Shown: one piece after another, positions 14,001-26,180 of the stretch | Position numbering within the stretch: the first letter of the stretch is position 1 | How the letters are laid out: each line of letters starts with the position of its first letter | From: Nymphaea colorata | Taxonomy: Eukaryota > Streptophyta > Magnoliopsida > Nymphaeales > Nymphaeaceae | Length of the DNA: 64,000 nt | Direction: 5' to 3' | NCBI RefSeq assembly: GCF_008831285.2 | Contig: NC_045141.1 | Span: 23,207,742 to 23,271,741 of the forward strand | The notes under the pieces: model-generated | Database searches by the model: none | What the model was told of the DNA's origin: nothing | Seen by the model: only the letters and a program-made list of their open reading frames with translations | Program-made: the position numbers and the translations under genes

Positions 14001-17000
14001 ATTAAAGTTCTCTCTTAAATAGCAGCCAATAAAGTAAAAAAAACACACTAACAAACCAAATTGAGCCAAGATGTATAATGTATTATGCTTTATGCATCAA
14101 GTTGTCTAGCAACCAAGAAAACATCTATACACCCACTTGGGTGCGGCTTGGGTACTTGTTTGACCGTACCGGGTACGGTCAACATATCCGGGTACGTATC
14201 TGACATTTTTCGGACTGGGTCAAAGTTGCCCAAGTCCAAAACCATCTTTAAATTAGGGATTTTGTTTTTCTTTATTACTTTTAAACAAAACACAGGACCC
14301 TCGACTTTTGTCAAGGGCTCTATGTATTACCCACAATAGCAGCACATGTGGAGTTCTCCGGCGATGTTGGATGCTCCATCGACTGGTTTCCGGCAATTTT
14401 TTGTGAGAGGCAATGTCTCTGGCGAAGGGCGATGCAGCTGTTGTTGTTCAGCGACTTCTTCATTGACTGATTTGGACATTTTTTTGTTAAAGCTTCATAT
14501 TTAAGGTCTATCGATTTACTTCTGGCGGCAGGTTTAGAATTGTCTGCCCTTCTTCTATGACCTGCATCAACTATTCTTCTTTTTCTTCTTCAAAAATCAT
14601 ATCATCTGCAACCATATTTTTTTTATTTCAGATAACCATGCGTCCATGCATGCTCCTATGTTATTTTCTGTAACTCACCCGTTCCATTTCAGCATTTAGC
14701 ACTTAGATTCCAGTTCCACAATGCTGAGTCATGGTTCATATTTGACTGTCTAAGGGGCTGTTCAGTTGTTTGGTAGATGATTTTCCTCATTCCATTGCAA
14801 CTTTGCAATATATGCAGCAGATGACTTTGAGATACGCTTAAAGTTTTTCATAGGCTTCTTAATCACACTGGTGCAAGAGTCGTTGGTAACTTGGTATATA
14901 TCTTTTGTGTTGTTTACTTGTTTATGTTGATATATGTTTTCTATGTTGTTTACTTGTATATGTTCTATGTTGTTTACTTGTTTATCATTTCTTAGTAAGT
15001 TTTTTTTGTTTTATATATATGGCCGTATCCCCGCACCCAAGTTTTTTGAAAATGGTCCATATTCGTACCGGCACCCATACCCGTACCTACCTATGTGACA
15101 TAGCAAACCGCAGAGTCATTCTTTTAGATGAAACAAACTATTTGAATTGAATATCACATCAAAAAAGGATGCTCCATCGAACTTGTTAACATAGTTTATA
15201 ACTTTATACTTTACAGACAGTAAGGACACCACATGCACTGAAAGAAAATATCTACCTCACATCGATGCAGCAGCAGCATCAGGAAGTCAGCATTTTTATA
15301 GAGATTAACACAATTCATATACAAGGGAACCCAATGCAGGAAACAACATATAGAAGACAAAATATGATTCACTAGTTGGTTACCCGTCTTCTATGGAGGA
15401 TAGGAAGAACTTCCTCCAGATAGTATTCAGGCAATGATTTTCGTGGAACTCGCATAGTATACGGTGGTTTGTCCATTGACCTCATTACTTTGTCAGGAAC
15501 CCTCTTGACAATTGTTACATCCTTTGAAAGTGAAGAAATAAACCAGTCAACATCAAAGATGTCGACAAAATCACTGCATTTCAGGGCATTAAATAGTCAC
15601 AATATTGTAATAAGTAGACTAAGTTCAAATAGTTCCACCAATGTAAATTGTATCAGACAACCTGTTGTCCTTCCAGAAAGAATGATGATCCAACTCAGGT
15701 ACAACCAGTGTGGCATTCAGTACCCTCGCGACAACTACTGCATCTGTTATCTGAGCAAATGCACATCATTTATATAATATGGTAAATGATAATCATCACC
15801 AACAGTTAAATGCTTTCACTTTTGTATTCATTTCTTTTCCCTAAACTTCAAGTGAACGAGTACACAACATGATTGAAGGTGACTGTTTTTTCTGGAAAGG
15901 TACTGAAAAAAATTCATCAAAAGGTTGTCCTGTAAGAAAATTAAATTAATAAGCGGTAACACATAAACTACCAATGGAGCCAATGGCACTGAACAATTTA
16001 TAAGCTAAAGATAAAATTTCTCCAGGTGTACAATCTGCAAGCCAGGGCAATTGACACTCTACATTCATGACTGAAAAGGGGGAACCAAAATAGAATACAT
16101 ACCCCTACTCTTTGTTGGTTTAGTCCTCCACTTGCAGCAATCAGCAAGTACCCATTCGACATCCTTTCACGCACAGCAGCTGGCTTAAGATAAAAAGCAA
16201 AGTCAATAAATCCAGCAGTATCACAAAACAACAACAAGAGAAAGGTTGGTTAATTTATCTAAAATTGCTGCAATAATTAACGAGGAAAAAATGAAATTTT
16301 TAAATTCATGAACAAAGAGTACTCAGATAAAATTTACAGCATTGCAGGGTCTGGATACTCTGGAAGTCAAGTAAGACACTTGGAAGTACTTGATTTGATA
16401 TCATGTCAATGCATGCCATGGCAAAAAGCTTCAAATGTCAATGCATGTCTACTCCATGAAATCACCCATAACCAACTAACACATAGGCTCATGGCCATAA
16501 CAAATTACAATGAAAAAATACAAGAACACACCCTATTGCTAAGAAAAAAGAAGAAAAAAAGTGGCTTACGAGAAAAATGAGGGCCTCTATTAGCACAACC
16601 ACAGTAGAACTTAGCTGCCTTTGATTTCCATATATTAATTGGCGCAGCATGACGTTCTTCCTACACCCACTAAACAGTAGTCAGACCATTTGCAGATACA
16701 GAAAAGTATATTACATCGGAAGCTTGATTGAAGAAAGAAACTAGTAAAACAGACATGTAAAAAACCACCACAAAGGAAAAAGGACATAGAAGAACATGAA
16801 TTCATGAGCAAGAAACAAAAACAGTTAAATGCAAATACATAAAGAAGTAGGTGTAAATTTCAATGCATGATAATTCTAATGTAATGTACAGTGGCACAAC
16901 ACTTGATTCAGATCATGTCTCTCTGTAGTGAGAAGATTAGTCAAAAGAACATAATCAGCAGAAAAATAGGTAAAAAGAGATAGAGGATCAACAGAAAAGG

Positions 17001-18229
17001 GACACAGACCCCTGATAATTTTCAAAGTTGTAATTTCTTTTGCCATGTACTCCGATAGGTGCATAAACAATCACAATTATGGCAAAATTTGACACTATGT
17101 CTGCCCTTATAGACACAGACAAGGACATTTTATATTATATGTTCATTGCATGATGAAAAAATAAAACAATCGCCTGTCATCCCTTGCATGACACTTCCAG
17201 CACAGCTTCTTCACAAGTCAATTTTTAATTGAGTTCTTACATGATATTGGAAGTTCACCTACTTGTAACATTTGTTTGATTAGGTTTGTTTGCAGAGGGT
17301 CTGACAGATAAAATAACCAGGTGTTACTTAATGGCCACCAACATAGGTATCAGTTCTGACCCAAAAAAAAAAATTTCAAGATATTATAGCCTAAATTTCT
17401 GAGGTTTAGTAATAACTAATAGTTGATGTGAAAGCCGACCAAGATAAATTTTTGGTTGCTAGCATTTGAAGTTTATTCTATCACCTAACTGTGTTGCACA
17501 AAGCTGATCACGCTATCCAAGACTCCAACTATCAGTAATTTGCATGGCTATAGTGCAGCCATAAATAGAAGCAGTATACATTTTTTGTGATCATCATCAG
17601 TTGTTTGGACTCATACAGGCTAAATCTTTTTCCAATCTCCATCAACTGTATGTGGAAGGAAAAAAAATCTATTCCACATTTGTATGGTGTTTTAATATTG
17701 TAAGAAGACATTCAGCTGTTCATTGCATACATTTTCCGGAAAGCTTCTGATAGGCATTGGTGTAGATCAGTACTATGAGAAACATTCTATTAAAGCTTAC
17801 GAATATAAAGTTTATACAATTTTATGCATTTACTTGATTATATTGCTACACCTTCTCCATGCAGTGCATTTTACACAACCTGTCAGCTCAATTTCCAATG
17901 TGGAACAAGTGGCATGAATATGTTGAAAACAATAATAAAAATGAACAAGAAATCATGCTTCAACTATTACGCTTCCATACCATCTTGAAAATAGAGGGGC
18001 GCCTCAGGAACTGCTGTGGATACAGCTCAAGATCAATTAAAGACCCACTAAATAGAGAAACAAGTGCAAGGGCGAAAATAGCTGATCCACATATCACTGA
18101 AACAGAAGCAGGTCTCCTTAGCCACCTACATTTCTGTTGAAAATGCCTCTGTTGCAAGTGCAACTTCGATAAGGGAAAGCCCATTTTCACTCTCCTAAAC
18201 CTGCAACCACGCAATTTAACTGCACCCAT
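11078..18229 (-). CDS. Plant O-fucosyltransferase family protein (GDP-fucose protein O-fucosyltransferase fold)
   Basis: Predicted Golgi type II membrane glycosyltransferase using GDP-fucose; the acceptor is unknown. Exons on the minus strand: 18229-17981, 16660-16570, 16179-16103, 15750-15662, 15573-15384, 13426-13242, 12085-11983, 11722-11394, 11309-11078, giving 514 aa. All junctions are in phase. A basic N-terminus leads into a transmembrane segment (about residues 43-62). Family blocks then follow: SGGLNQQR (130-137), ITDAVVVARVLNATLVVPELDHHSFWKD, IHLRFEPDMLAFSGC (from 291), GKCPLTPHEVGLMLRGLGF, YVASGEVYGG, NNNGNMAKVLAGRRRYMGHKRTIRPNAK. The length is normal for the family and nothing appears broken. 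A minus-strand acceptor 12 nt before the ATG (18242) and a donor at 18881 suggest a 640-nt 5'UTR intron. The large introns (17980-16661, 15383-13427, 13241-12086) carry repeats described separately. I cannot tell which paralogue this is. Confidence 0.95.
11776..11802 (+). repeat. G-rich tract in O-fucosyltransferase intron 7
   Basis: Three runs of five or six G lie within the 260-bp intron 11723-11982. On the transcribed strand the tract is pyrimidine-rich and lies about 55-80 nt before the acceptor of the next exon, so it may serve as a polypyrimidine tract. It could also fold as a G-quadruplex. Confidence 0.6.
12233..12275. repeat. Near-perfect 43-nt palindrome
   Basis: Arm 12233-12253 is the exact reverse complement of 12255-12275, with only one base (12254) between them. 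It lies in O-fucosyltransferase intron 6. No mobile-element ends or similar copies were recognised nearby. Confidence 0.95.
12401..12713. repeat. Diverged tandem duplication of about 155 bp
   Basis: Copy 1 (about 12401-12564) and copy 2 (about 12565-12713) share GACATCT-GAAGACA, ACATGGTTTTAG, AAATCATGTTC, AGATTTGATGCCAAG and CAAATTTGT-CCACTCA in the same order. Copy 1 has a short extra AGAACAA stretch. It lies wholly within O-fucosyltransferase intron 6. Confidence 0.85.
14135..15180. mobile_element. Decayed mobile-element-like insertion in O-fucosyltransferase intron 5
   Basis: ACTTGGGTGCGG at 14135-14146 is inverted at 15031-15042. Both ends carry clusters of GTACC/GGTAC palindromes (for example 14160-14182; CGGCACCCATACCCGTACC near 15070), a pattern I associate with non-autonomous hAT-like ends. 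A 14-bp direct repeat, GGATGCTCCATCGA, occurs at 14369-14382 and 15167-15180; the second copy is preceded by six A, as in a retroposon target-site duplication. No transposase frame is visible. The boundaries and class are uncertain, and two events may be nested. Confidence 0.5.
14905..14990. repeat. TGTTGTTTACTTGT repeats
   Basis: Three copies of a TGTTGTTTACTTGT(T/A)TATGTT-type unit with irregular spacers lie inside the intronic insertion. They show a short tandem expansion within the decayed element. Confidence 0.8.
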
Positions 18230-19500
18230 CTTGCCAAAATACTGAAAATAAACAAAAACTCAGCATCCAATCCTGACTTCTGAAGCCATTAACATCCAGC
18301 TTCCCTCTTCACCCTTTCAAGCATAACCGCTGAAAGACCTATACCCACGAAATGCACACCTCTAAAAATATCGCAATTCGCAAACCATACCATCGAACAG
18401 GACCACCTCCAGATTACCCATCCAAACTAAACGAAACTTCCAGAATCACCCACATTTACGTATCGCCTTGCAGTCCGCTGCATATAGAAAGAAGCATAAA
18501 GATGAACATAAAGCTCAACAACTTAACGAAGCACATTCCAAATTTATAAAGTTAAGATTTACAAAGAGTTTACATTACTAGGAGCACAATTCCTTCAAGT
18601 GCCTGAAAAGTCTCACTAAAACTATCCAGTATTGACATCTTCTTCCCCGTCATAAAGAACTGATTAGCAAGATTTCCTTTAATCAAGCGTTACGTATGAG
18701 AAGGAAAAGAGAAGGGATAGTGAAGTGGACATCAACTGAATCTCCCAACAAACATCATGAAGAACCAAAATACCGTGAACCAAAACCTCATTAAACACTT
18801 ACATTAACTAAACGCACTCAGACAAGACCAACAGGTAACAAAAGAAAGGAAAGCAAGAAACGCAAATCCTCGTCCGGCTACCTTAATCCAATCCAAACAA
18901 GTGACGAAAACAACGACGAGAGCAGAAACCCGAAAAAAAGAAAAAAGAATCCCGAAAGATCCCCTTGCAAAGAAACAGAAACCGATCTCAAGTTCCCCTC
19001 CTGACCCGCACCACCCCTTTCCCCTTCTCGCGAAATCATCGACCGACAATTCGACACCGACAACTCTACGAATCGCGAAATGTTGCAACAGGAAACCCTA
19101 CGTCTCGTAGAAAACATCAAGTCTAGTGATCCGGAGGAGACCACAGTCATCGCAAAAGCATCTATAAACAATAAAAAGAAAGAGCAAAACAAAAGATTAA
19201 GGGAAAAAGAACAAAAGGTAACCGAACACAAGCGCGCCATAAATGAGACGAACCAATGCAGGAGGGGGGCAGACGGGGAGGGAGAGGCGGGAATTACTCT
19301 GCTCGGAAGTTTCCCTAGGTTTCCAGAGAATCCGGCGCGCGGACAATTCCTTCGTGTCCGGCTCACCGGAAGATCTGCAGAAGAGAGAGACCGCTGTTTT
19401 CTGAGTCCGCGCTTTCATTGTCCATGCCGTTATTACGAGATCTGGAGCTCCCGCGCCGCAGTGAGAACGGTTTCAAGGGAATTGTGTAATTGAGAAGCAC
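18230..19500 (-). promoter_or_regulatory. 5' leader and promoter region of the O-fucosyltransferase gene
   Basis: A TTTTCAG acceptor (exon from 18241) lies 12 nt upstream of the ATG at 18229, and a TTAAG|GTAGCC donor has its last exonic base at 18882. Together they suggest a non-coding first exon upstream of 18882. DNA from about 18880 to 19450 is richer in GC and CT than its surroundings, as expected of a leader or core promoter. Several out-of-frame ATGs lie in this exon (one minus-strand frame starts at 19088). The transcription start cannot be placed. Confidence 0.55.
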
Positions 19501-20073
19501 GCCAAGAACAAGGCCCACAGTAACCATCTCGCCACGCAATCCCGCGGGTCTTCGTACCAGAATCTTGTAAAACAGTTTGTCATTTCATGTGATTTGGCAA
19601 AATGGTACCTCTCACGCTGCCTTTTTCAGAAAGTTACCCCTCCTTTCCAGTTTCTGCTTTCTAAATCAACCCCCGCGCTTGAGAGTTGAGACCCTTCTCT
19701 TTAAGAACGCCGCGGGTCATGTTGTTCTATTTGTTTATAATGGTCTTGGACATTTTTCCTTGTTTTCCCTTTGTATCACCAAAGGAAAATAAACACCTTT
19801 TCACATGTAAACATGCCATTATCTCAGCAAACAAAACAATTTTGGAGGGAACTTTCACATGCCCACAAAAAATTCTTGACTGATTATTAGGTACATTCAA
19901 ATGTAGAATGTATTTCCATGGCTCCCAGTACGTTATGAATCCTTCTTCACGTATACTCCTTTCTTAATTTACCCTTCCCTTGCCTTGGTTCAGGTTCCCG
20001 TTGATAGGGTCACCTGCCACCTAATGACACGAGTAGAGATAGAAAAGTTTGTGTCAGGATATGCAACGGAATG

Positions 20074-20093
20074 TCACGTCACGTCACGTCACG
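20074..20093. repeat. (TCACG)4 repeat with overlapping ACGTCA motifs
   Basis: Four perfect TCACG units create three ACGTCA (TGACGT) motifs, the core bound by TGA-type bZIP factors. It lies about 1.8 kb upstream of the O-fucosyltransferase start codon. Any regulatory role is inference. Confidence 0.8.
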
Positions 20094-20247
20094 AGCAAAG
20101 TCCTAACATGCGGAGCATTGAATCATCGACACCTTTCGAGGAGTTGTAGACAAGATGTAGTTAGAATTCTACAATTCAGGTCTGTTTGATCCAATTGGTC
20201 TTTAGCATGATCCAGATTTTTGAATCGGCTGCTTAGTCCTTATGAGC

Positions 20248-20432
20248 CCTCAAAGGTTGTCGTGGTCTGGACCAAGTGCTGAAACTCATATCGACTTGAC
20301 CTCTTGATTTCATCCTGCCTCAAGGTTGACGTGATTCGACTCAAGTGCTGAAACTCATCGTGACTTGACCTTTTGATTTCATCCTGTTGAGCTCACTAAC
20401 TCAAAGAAGGATGTTTACTAACTCAAAGAAGG
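20248..20432. repeat. 70-bp tandem duplication plus 16-bp direct repeat
   Basis: Copies 20248-20317 and 20318-20386 share CTCAA-GGTTG, CAAGTGCTGAAACTCAT, CGACTTGACC/GTGACTTGACC and TTGATTTCATCCTG. Directly after them, ACTAACTCAAAGAAGG occurs at 20395-20410 and again at 20417-20432. Confidence 0.85.
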
Positions 20433-20719
20433 CTATCCACCAGCGATTTTGTCGCAACCCAACTCACTTTCATACCGAGCTCTAACTCTAGTTTCTCGCC
20501 TGTCGGATCTTAACATGTCCTCTATAATTTTGATTCATTTCTCAAAATGCTAGCAACTAGGATAATCAATCACTTAACAACCACTTTTATAAATTTTTGA
20601 AGATCACTCATAATTTTTAATATAAAACTAAACTTATCCTAATAAGGTGCTACAGAATTAGGGTTAAGTCGAGCATATATTCAAATCGGTTTGGTGCCAA
20701 AACTTGCACAAACAACAAC

Positions 20720-20723
<4 letters not shown>

Positions 20724-20772
<49 letters not shown>
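20724..20772. repeat. (AG)n microsatellite
   Basis: About 24 uninterrupted AG units in intergenic DNA. Confidence 0.97.
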
Positions 20773-20775
<3 letters not shown>

Positions 20776-23700
20776 AGCTTAGCAAAGTTAGGGAAGTTCA
20801 GATGAATCTTAGTAAAAATGTATGTAATTTGTAGATTTAGGTAAACATTAATCATTGCCTTATTGCAAACAAAGGTCTGCTAGGAGGGAGCAGGTTATAA
20901 CTTATGACCCTTAAGAAGATATCATATCTCTCTTCTGCATTTCATAATGCCCATAGGTAATTGAAAGATCCTCCCTTATAAGGGCAAAAGTGGAACGTTC
21001 TGGGCCAAATTACCAAAATAGCCCTGTAGTAACGTGGGAACTCGCCTTCATAATGGCATAACATGGAAAGTGCCAGTTCTTAGCTGAACGAGTTCAATAA
21101 CCCAAATTTAAAGGCAAAAATGCCGAAGTTCAATACATAAATTGAATTTTATGACCTTTTCGAACGTTTATTATTATAAAACCGTTAATTTAGAACTCTC
21201 GTGTAGTTTAGTTGTTGCTCTACAATTTTTCTTTAAATTTTATTTATTTGAGTTGCTCAAGCTCATTTGTGAAGTCAAATTTGAAAATATCCCAAGATGC
21301 AACACCTTGGCACACAGGTTCACATAACGTTTTCGAGGAAAATCATTTCCTCGGGAAAGGAAACCGACGTCTCTTTCCTGTGAAAAGTAGAACGAGCCTG
21401 CACGATTGAGTTCTCCTCAACAGTCTGTTTCAGCCCTTATGAGAAAGAAACTTCCTTTTCCTTCTGTGCGAAAAGTCTTGCAGAATGAGGAGGCCTCTTT
21501 TCGTATGAAGTAGAGGTTGGAGACAAGCAGTTCCCTGTGTAACTTTGACTGATCCGAAATAATATCAAATAAAAGAGTGAGTGCAACGCATTTTCAAATT
21601 TTAGACAAAGATTTCTTGGTACTCAAACCTCTGTCAGGAAAAAAAAAACAAAACAAAAAGTTCAGTAAACACCGATAATCATGAATTTGACGGAATCTGC
21701 AACCAGTATAGCTGATCAGGCTACAAAGTGTACAACGGCTTGTCATTGTTCGATTTTAATGGATGCTACTTCTTTGGGATGTAAATGGTAGCATGCATGT
21801 CGAATACTCTAGTTGACAGCTTACCGAGTTGAGGAGAAAATGCTAAGACCTGCTAGATCTGATATTTCATGGTTAACTGATCATAACTCGCACCAAACAG
21901 CTGTTGATCAGCTACCATTCTGCTCCAGATAATCACAGCCAACACCGATCGAATCCGTCCCCCCTTTATCTCACTTGACATGGGGAATTAAAATCCAACC
22001 ACACTACTGCAGAAACTAACAGGCGAGAAATGCTGGGAAAAGTCCATATGGGCAGCGGCTGTCCTCAATTTTCTCACTTTCGTCACCCTTTCCATGCAAC
22101 TTTTCAAACACCGCTTTGGCTTATTCCCTCCCCTTTCCGGTGAAACATTTGCACATTTCCCTGTTTCTGCTCTACTGCCATTCTAGGGAAAATGTTCTCT
22201 TTTCACATCAAACTGCCTTCTTGTCCAACCTCATCGGAAAAGCGCCCGATGAAGCTTAAAAATTTAACAAATGAACTGCAATTCAATTGACAGTACAGGC
22301 CCATGAGACCAGCAGCTTGCAATAGACTGACAACCTTGACAAATATTTTTACAGAGAAAGATTCACTTTTCATTAAAGAATTATTGTATCAAATTCAGCT
22401 GCCATGATTTGGATGGTTATGTATGGTCTTCTTGCTGCAGTCTGTCCAGCTCTCTGTCACGCTGCCGAGACAGTTGCCTGGTCACAAGGCAAGGCAAAGG
22501 CAACAGGACAAAAGAGATCTTACCTGTGATTCATTCACCACACCTGTAAAAGACAGCTGATCAGTTCAAGTAGCCATTCTTTGGATTCTCCTTGGAAACA
22601 AAAATGGATGTCCATTTGTTCTTTTCCTTCTGTTCTCTCCGTTTCGTTTTTGGACCAATATCTGTCATGGTCATAATATAGCCTTTCCAAGCAAAAAAAA
22701 AAAGAAAAAGAAAACTGGATAAGAACATTTGAACATCTGCAAAGTCACATAAACAATTTGCGGTTTGGCTTTTCCTCCAAATTCAATGCCCTTCCGTTAA
22801 ATTTAATCAATCTAGGGTATTCAATTGCAAAAGGCAGGCCTAATGCCTACGTGGTCAGAGATCAAACCAGCCAAAAATCTAGCTGTTGGATCATTTTTCT
22901 AAGAAGAATTCAAGAACCCAAATGGCTATCTTGATTGTTTATAAGACAACATTTAACTATACATATATAAAATATATATACATGAAGAGATTACAGAGAG
23001 AAAGATAGAGAGATAAAGCAAGTCAAATGATTGGTATCCTCTTCAGAATCTCTCTTACACAGTCATTTGTTGGCATCCAAATTTCTAGGTGCATAGTAGT
23101 AAAGAAAGAAAAGATTAACTGCATCAGATCCCAACTAAATGAAAGGAATTACAGAAAATAAAGATAAATATTAGGTCCAAGCACATGCCCACTTGTTTGT
23201 CATTGATTGGCTCCCTTACCCGATGAGGACAAAAGGGTGGCGACATATTTACATTTCCCGGTGGAGCTACTCCACTGAGCTTTTCAACCTAATTTTAACT
23301 TTGTCTTTAGTGATAAGCATTTTTTTTTCTTTCCTTGATCATATGTCCAAAAGTATCTTGAAGTTTTTGGCTAAAAAATTTGAGTTGAAAAGCTCCAAAA
23401 ATTGGGATATAATTAAATTGGCTGGACCCAGTTCAGATTCTGAGTTCAACTAACTGAAAGACAAGTCTGGATGTTTGTTTCTGGTTTGTTAATCTAGAAA
23501 TAAAAATTTTGGATCTCAAAGACAGGGTGAATAGAAAAATCCTGAAAAAATCCATGCTAAATCCAATTCCAGTTAACGATGAGATTCTATTTCCTTTGCT
23601 AAATAATGTTCTAATTACAATCAGATCAGGTAAACTCCAAGTTCTGGCGCACATGCATATCCGAATTTGATATTGAGCTGATGGAAGCAATGCAGCCATA

Positions 23701-24335
23701 ATACTTAATTAAACTGCAATTTATGCTTTTCATAATCTATTTGTGAAAGATGCATGATCATAGGCCATGGTGCCTTTATATATTCAGTAGATATCTTAAT
23801 TGCAAAGTTGTGTTGTTCATTACGACGCAGAATATGAACTCATTTAAAAGAGCCTAATCAAGCCGAGTGCACAAAAATTTCTGTCTTTGTTGCCTGGTTT
23901 GCCGACTAGCTCAATATCTATAATATGAACGTTCTTAGTAGAAGTATAGCAACGTTGCTTCGCAAGTTTTAAGGGCGTGTTTGGACGACATTCTTAAATA
24001 TTGTTTCCGAGGCCAAAAAAAAAAAAAGCCTTAAAAATTGTATTTGAAGCATGTTAGAGTGATGGTCAAACGTTTTCAAAAGGGCATGAAGAATCTGCCC
24101 TTTTCCCAAATATTCTTTACAGAAAATATTCAATTTCGCTAAGTTTTCAGAAATTTGTGTTTCTTTTTAGGTCGTATCATCCAAGCGCAACCTAAGTTTT
24201 CAGAATCTCGCTAAGTTTTCTCAAAAACTTGGCATGTAATAAGGTTTTTTTTTTTTTAAAAAGGAACGCATCTATGTCATGAATATATGCCTTTCTTGGC
24301 CGGTTCAAATCACCGGTCTATTCGAGAATGTCACA

Positions 24336-24337
<2 letters not shown>

Positions 24338-24393
<56 letters not shown>
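24338..24393. repeat. (AT)n microsatellite
   Basis: Uninterrupted AT repeat of about 28 units in intergenic DNA. The IYIY frames across it are artefacts of the repeat. Confidence 0.97.
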
Positions 24394-24396
<3 letters not shown>

Positions 24397-25606
24397 TCTG
24401 TGTTAGCCGATTCACTGAATCCACTGCTTGGCCGATCCGACTGAAAACCCAAGTTTTATAGGACTGAAACTTATTGTTGATTGTTAAATCCTTATAAGAA
24501 TCACATGCATGCAATAGAGAACATGATCTTGCTTACGTGATTTCAAAAGGTAAAACCTACCTATGACATATATGCAAGTTAATGGAAGCACTCTGTACTT
24601 GCTAAAGGCCAATTCTCTTCAATGCATCTAATAATTTAGAGAGAGAGGAGACCAAAGTTCACACCATGGAGTTTCTCTATTACCAATAAAAACTGGCGTT
24701 GAATGAATTGGTTTGACCAAGCAAACTTTGCTCATTCCCCAATGAAAAAAATCATAAATATGTGAATGTGCGTGCGTACTTGGTTTCACAAGTCATAATC
24801 ATATGCGAGAGAGGAACCATACAAAGCAACTTTTCATTAATTAGTATAGCAGATATGACCACTAGTCCATTATTCGACGCAAGTCTGTGAATATTGACAT
24901 GCGATACTAAACTTTGTTGTTGGTTGTTTATGTCCGCCATCTATTTGAACCTTTTTCTTCATCTCTCTCTATCTTGACCAAACAATTTCATATGTTCCAC
25001 ACTTTTGAGTGGTCGATGACATGAATTATATTTCTGATCTTAGCATATAGAATCAGTAAATATAGTGATTATTTTCCAAGATCAGCTGCTAGCATTCCAC
25101 CAATTTATGGCTGCATGTCGATTTGTTAACTGAAAGCCAATTCAGTAATTCAACTGAATCGGTTGCGAACGGGCCAGGATTGTTTTAAGAATTGTTTAAA
25201 ACAATTAACTAATTAAAGGATGATCATGTAGCATTTTTACATCGGCCGGAAATTGAATCGGTTTGCCGTCGATTCCGGCCACCATGGAACGCTGATTTCG
25301 ATAACCTGGTAATATCCTGAAAACGTTTAGAGTGTAAAAGAAAAGTGACGCTTATATGTCTATCATGTAACAACAAAAATAATTGAGATGATTTTATAAT
25401 GCATGGCAACGACTAGAATCAAAATATCTTGCAGACACTGCTTCCGGCTTTGACCAAGAACAGAAGAAAACCGATGCATATCATATCAGCAGGCCATGTA
25501 CATCCTAAAACAAACAAGTATAAAAAAAATAAGTATATTTTGATTAGTATGCATCGGTTAAATTATCTGATTAGGCCTCTAATCCACCCATTTACACACA
25601 CATATA

Positions 25607-25742
<136 letters not shown>

Positions 25743-26145
25743 CAACGATAACAACACATACTTCAAAACTTAAGGCAGATTTATAAAATACCTTTAAAAG
25801 TGTTAAGTAAATTTGTCTCAATTTTTAGGATAAAACAGAATATAAATCTACTGTTAACATTACCAAACGCCCCCAATAAGACATGCATCGGCCATTCCAA
25901 CAAACATAATGATATTTTGATTAAGCAAAGTCGAAATTGGAGTTAAATAGGAGGGGAGCCATGATTTTGCCCTTAGTGGACCGGATTATCATATGGGATT
26001 TACTGTAATCTTTTGAAATTATTTGTATAAGAGAAAGTACCTATTTTTCAAAAAAAAAAAAGATGTCTAGAAAGACAGATAGATGCAAAGGGGCACAAAA
26101 TGTTGTTCTTTTAGCTCATTTTAAAATTTGAAATCCATCCGGGAC

Positions 26146-26150
<5 letters not shown>

Positions 26151-26178
<28 letters not shown>
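26151..26178. repeat. (TC)n microsatellite
   Basis: Fourteen TC units upstream of the SPL gene. Confidence 0.95.

Positions 26179-26180
<2 letters not shown>

Noticed and set aside
18878-19366. 163-codon minus-strand frame upstream of the O-fucosyltransferase
   Set aside because: Low-complexity, Phe/Ser-rich translation of a GC/CT-rich leader without a conserved domain; better explained as a 5'UTR exon.
22420-22570. Possible small exons on the minus strand (a 20-nt piece ending CACAG|GTAAG, then a piece reading RQRDRELDRLQQEDHT)
   Set aside because: The two pieces do not join in the frame of the longer peptide and no upstream exons were found.
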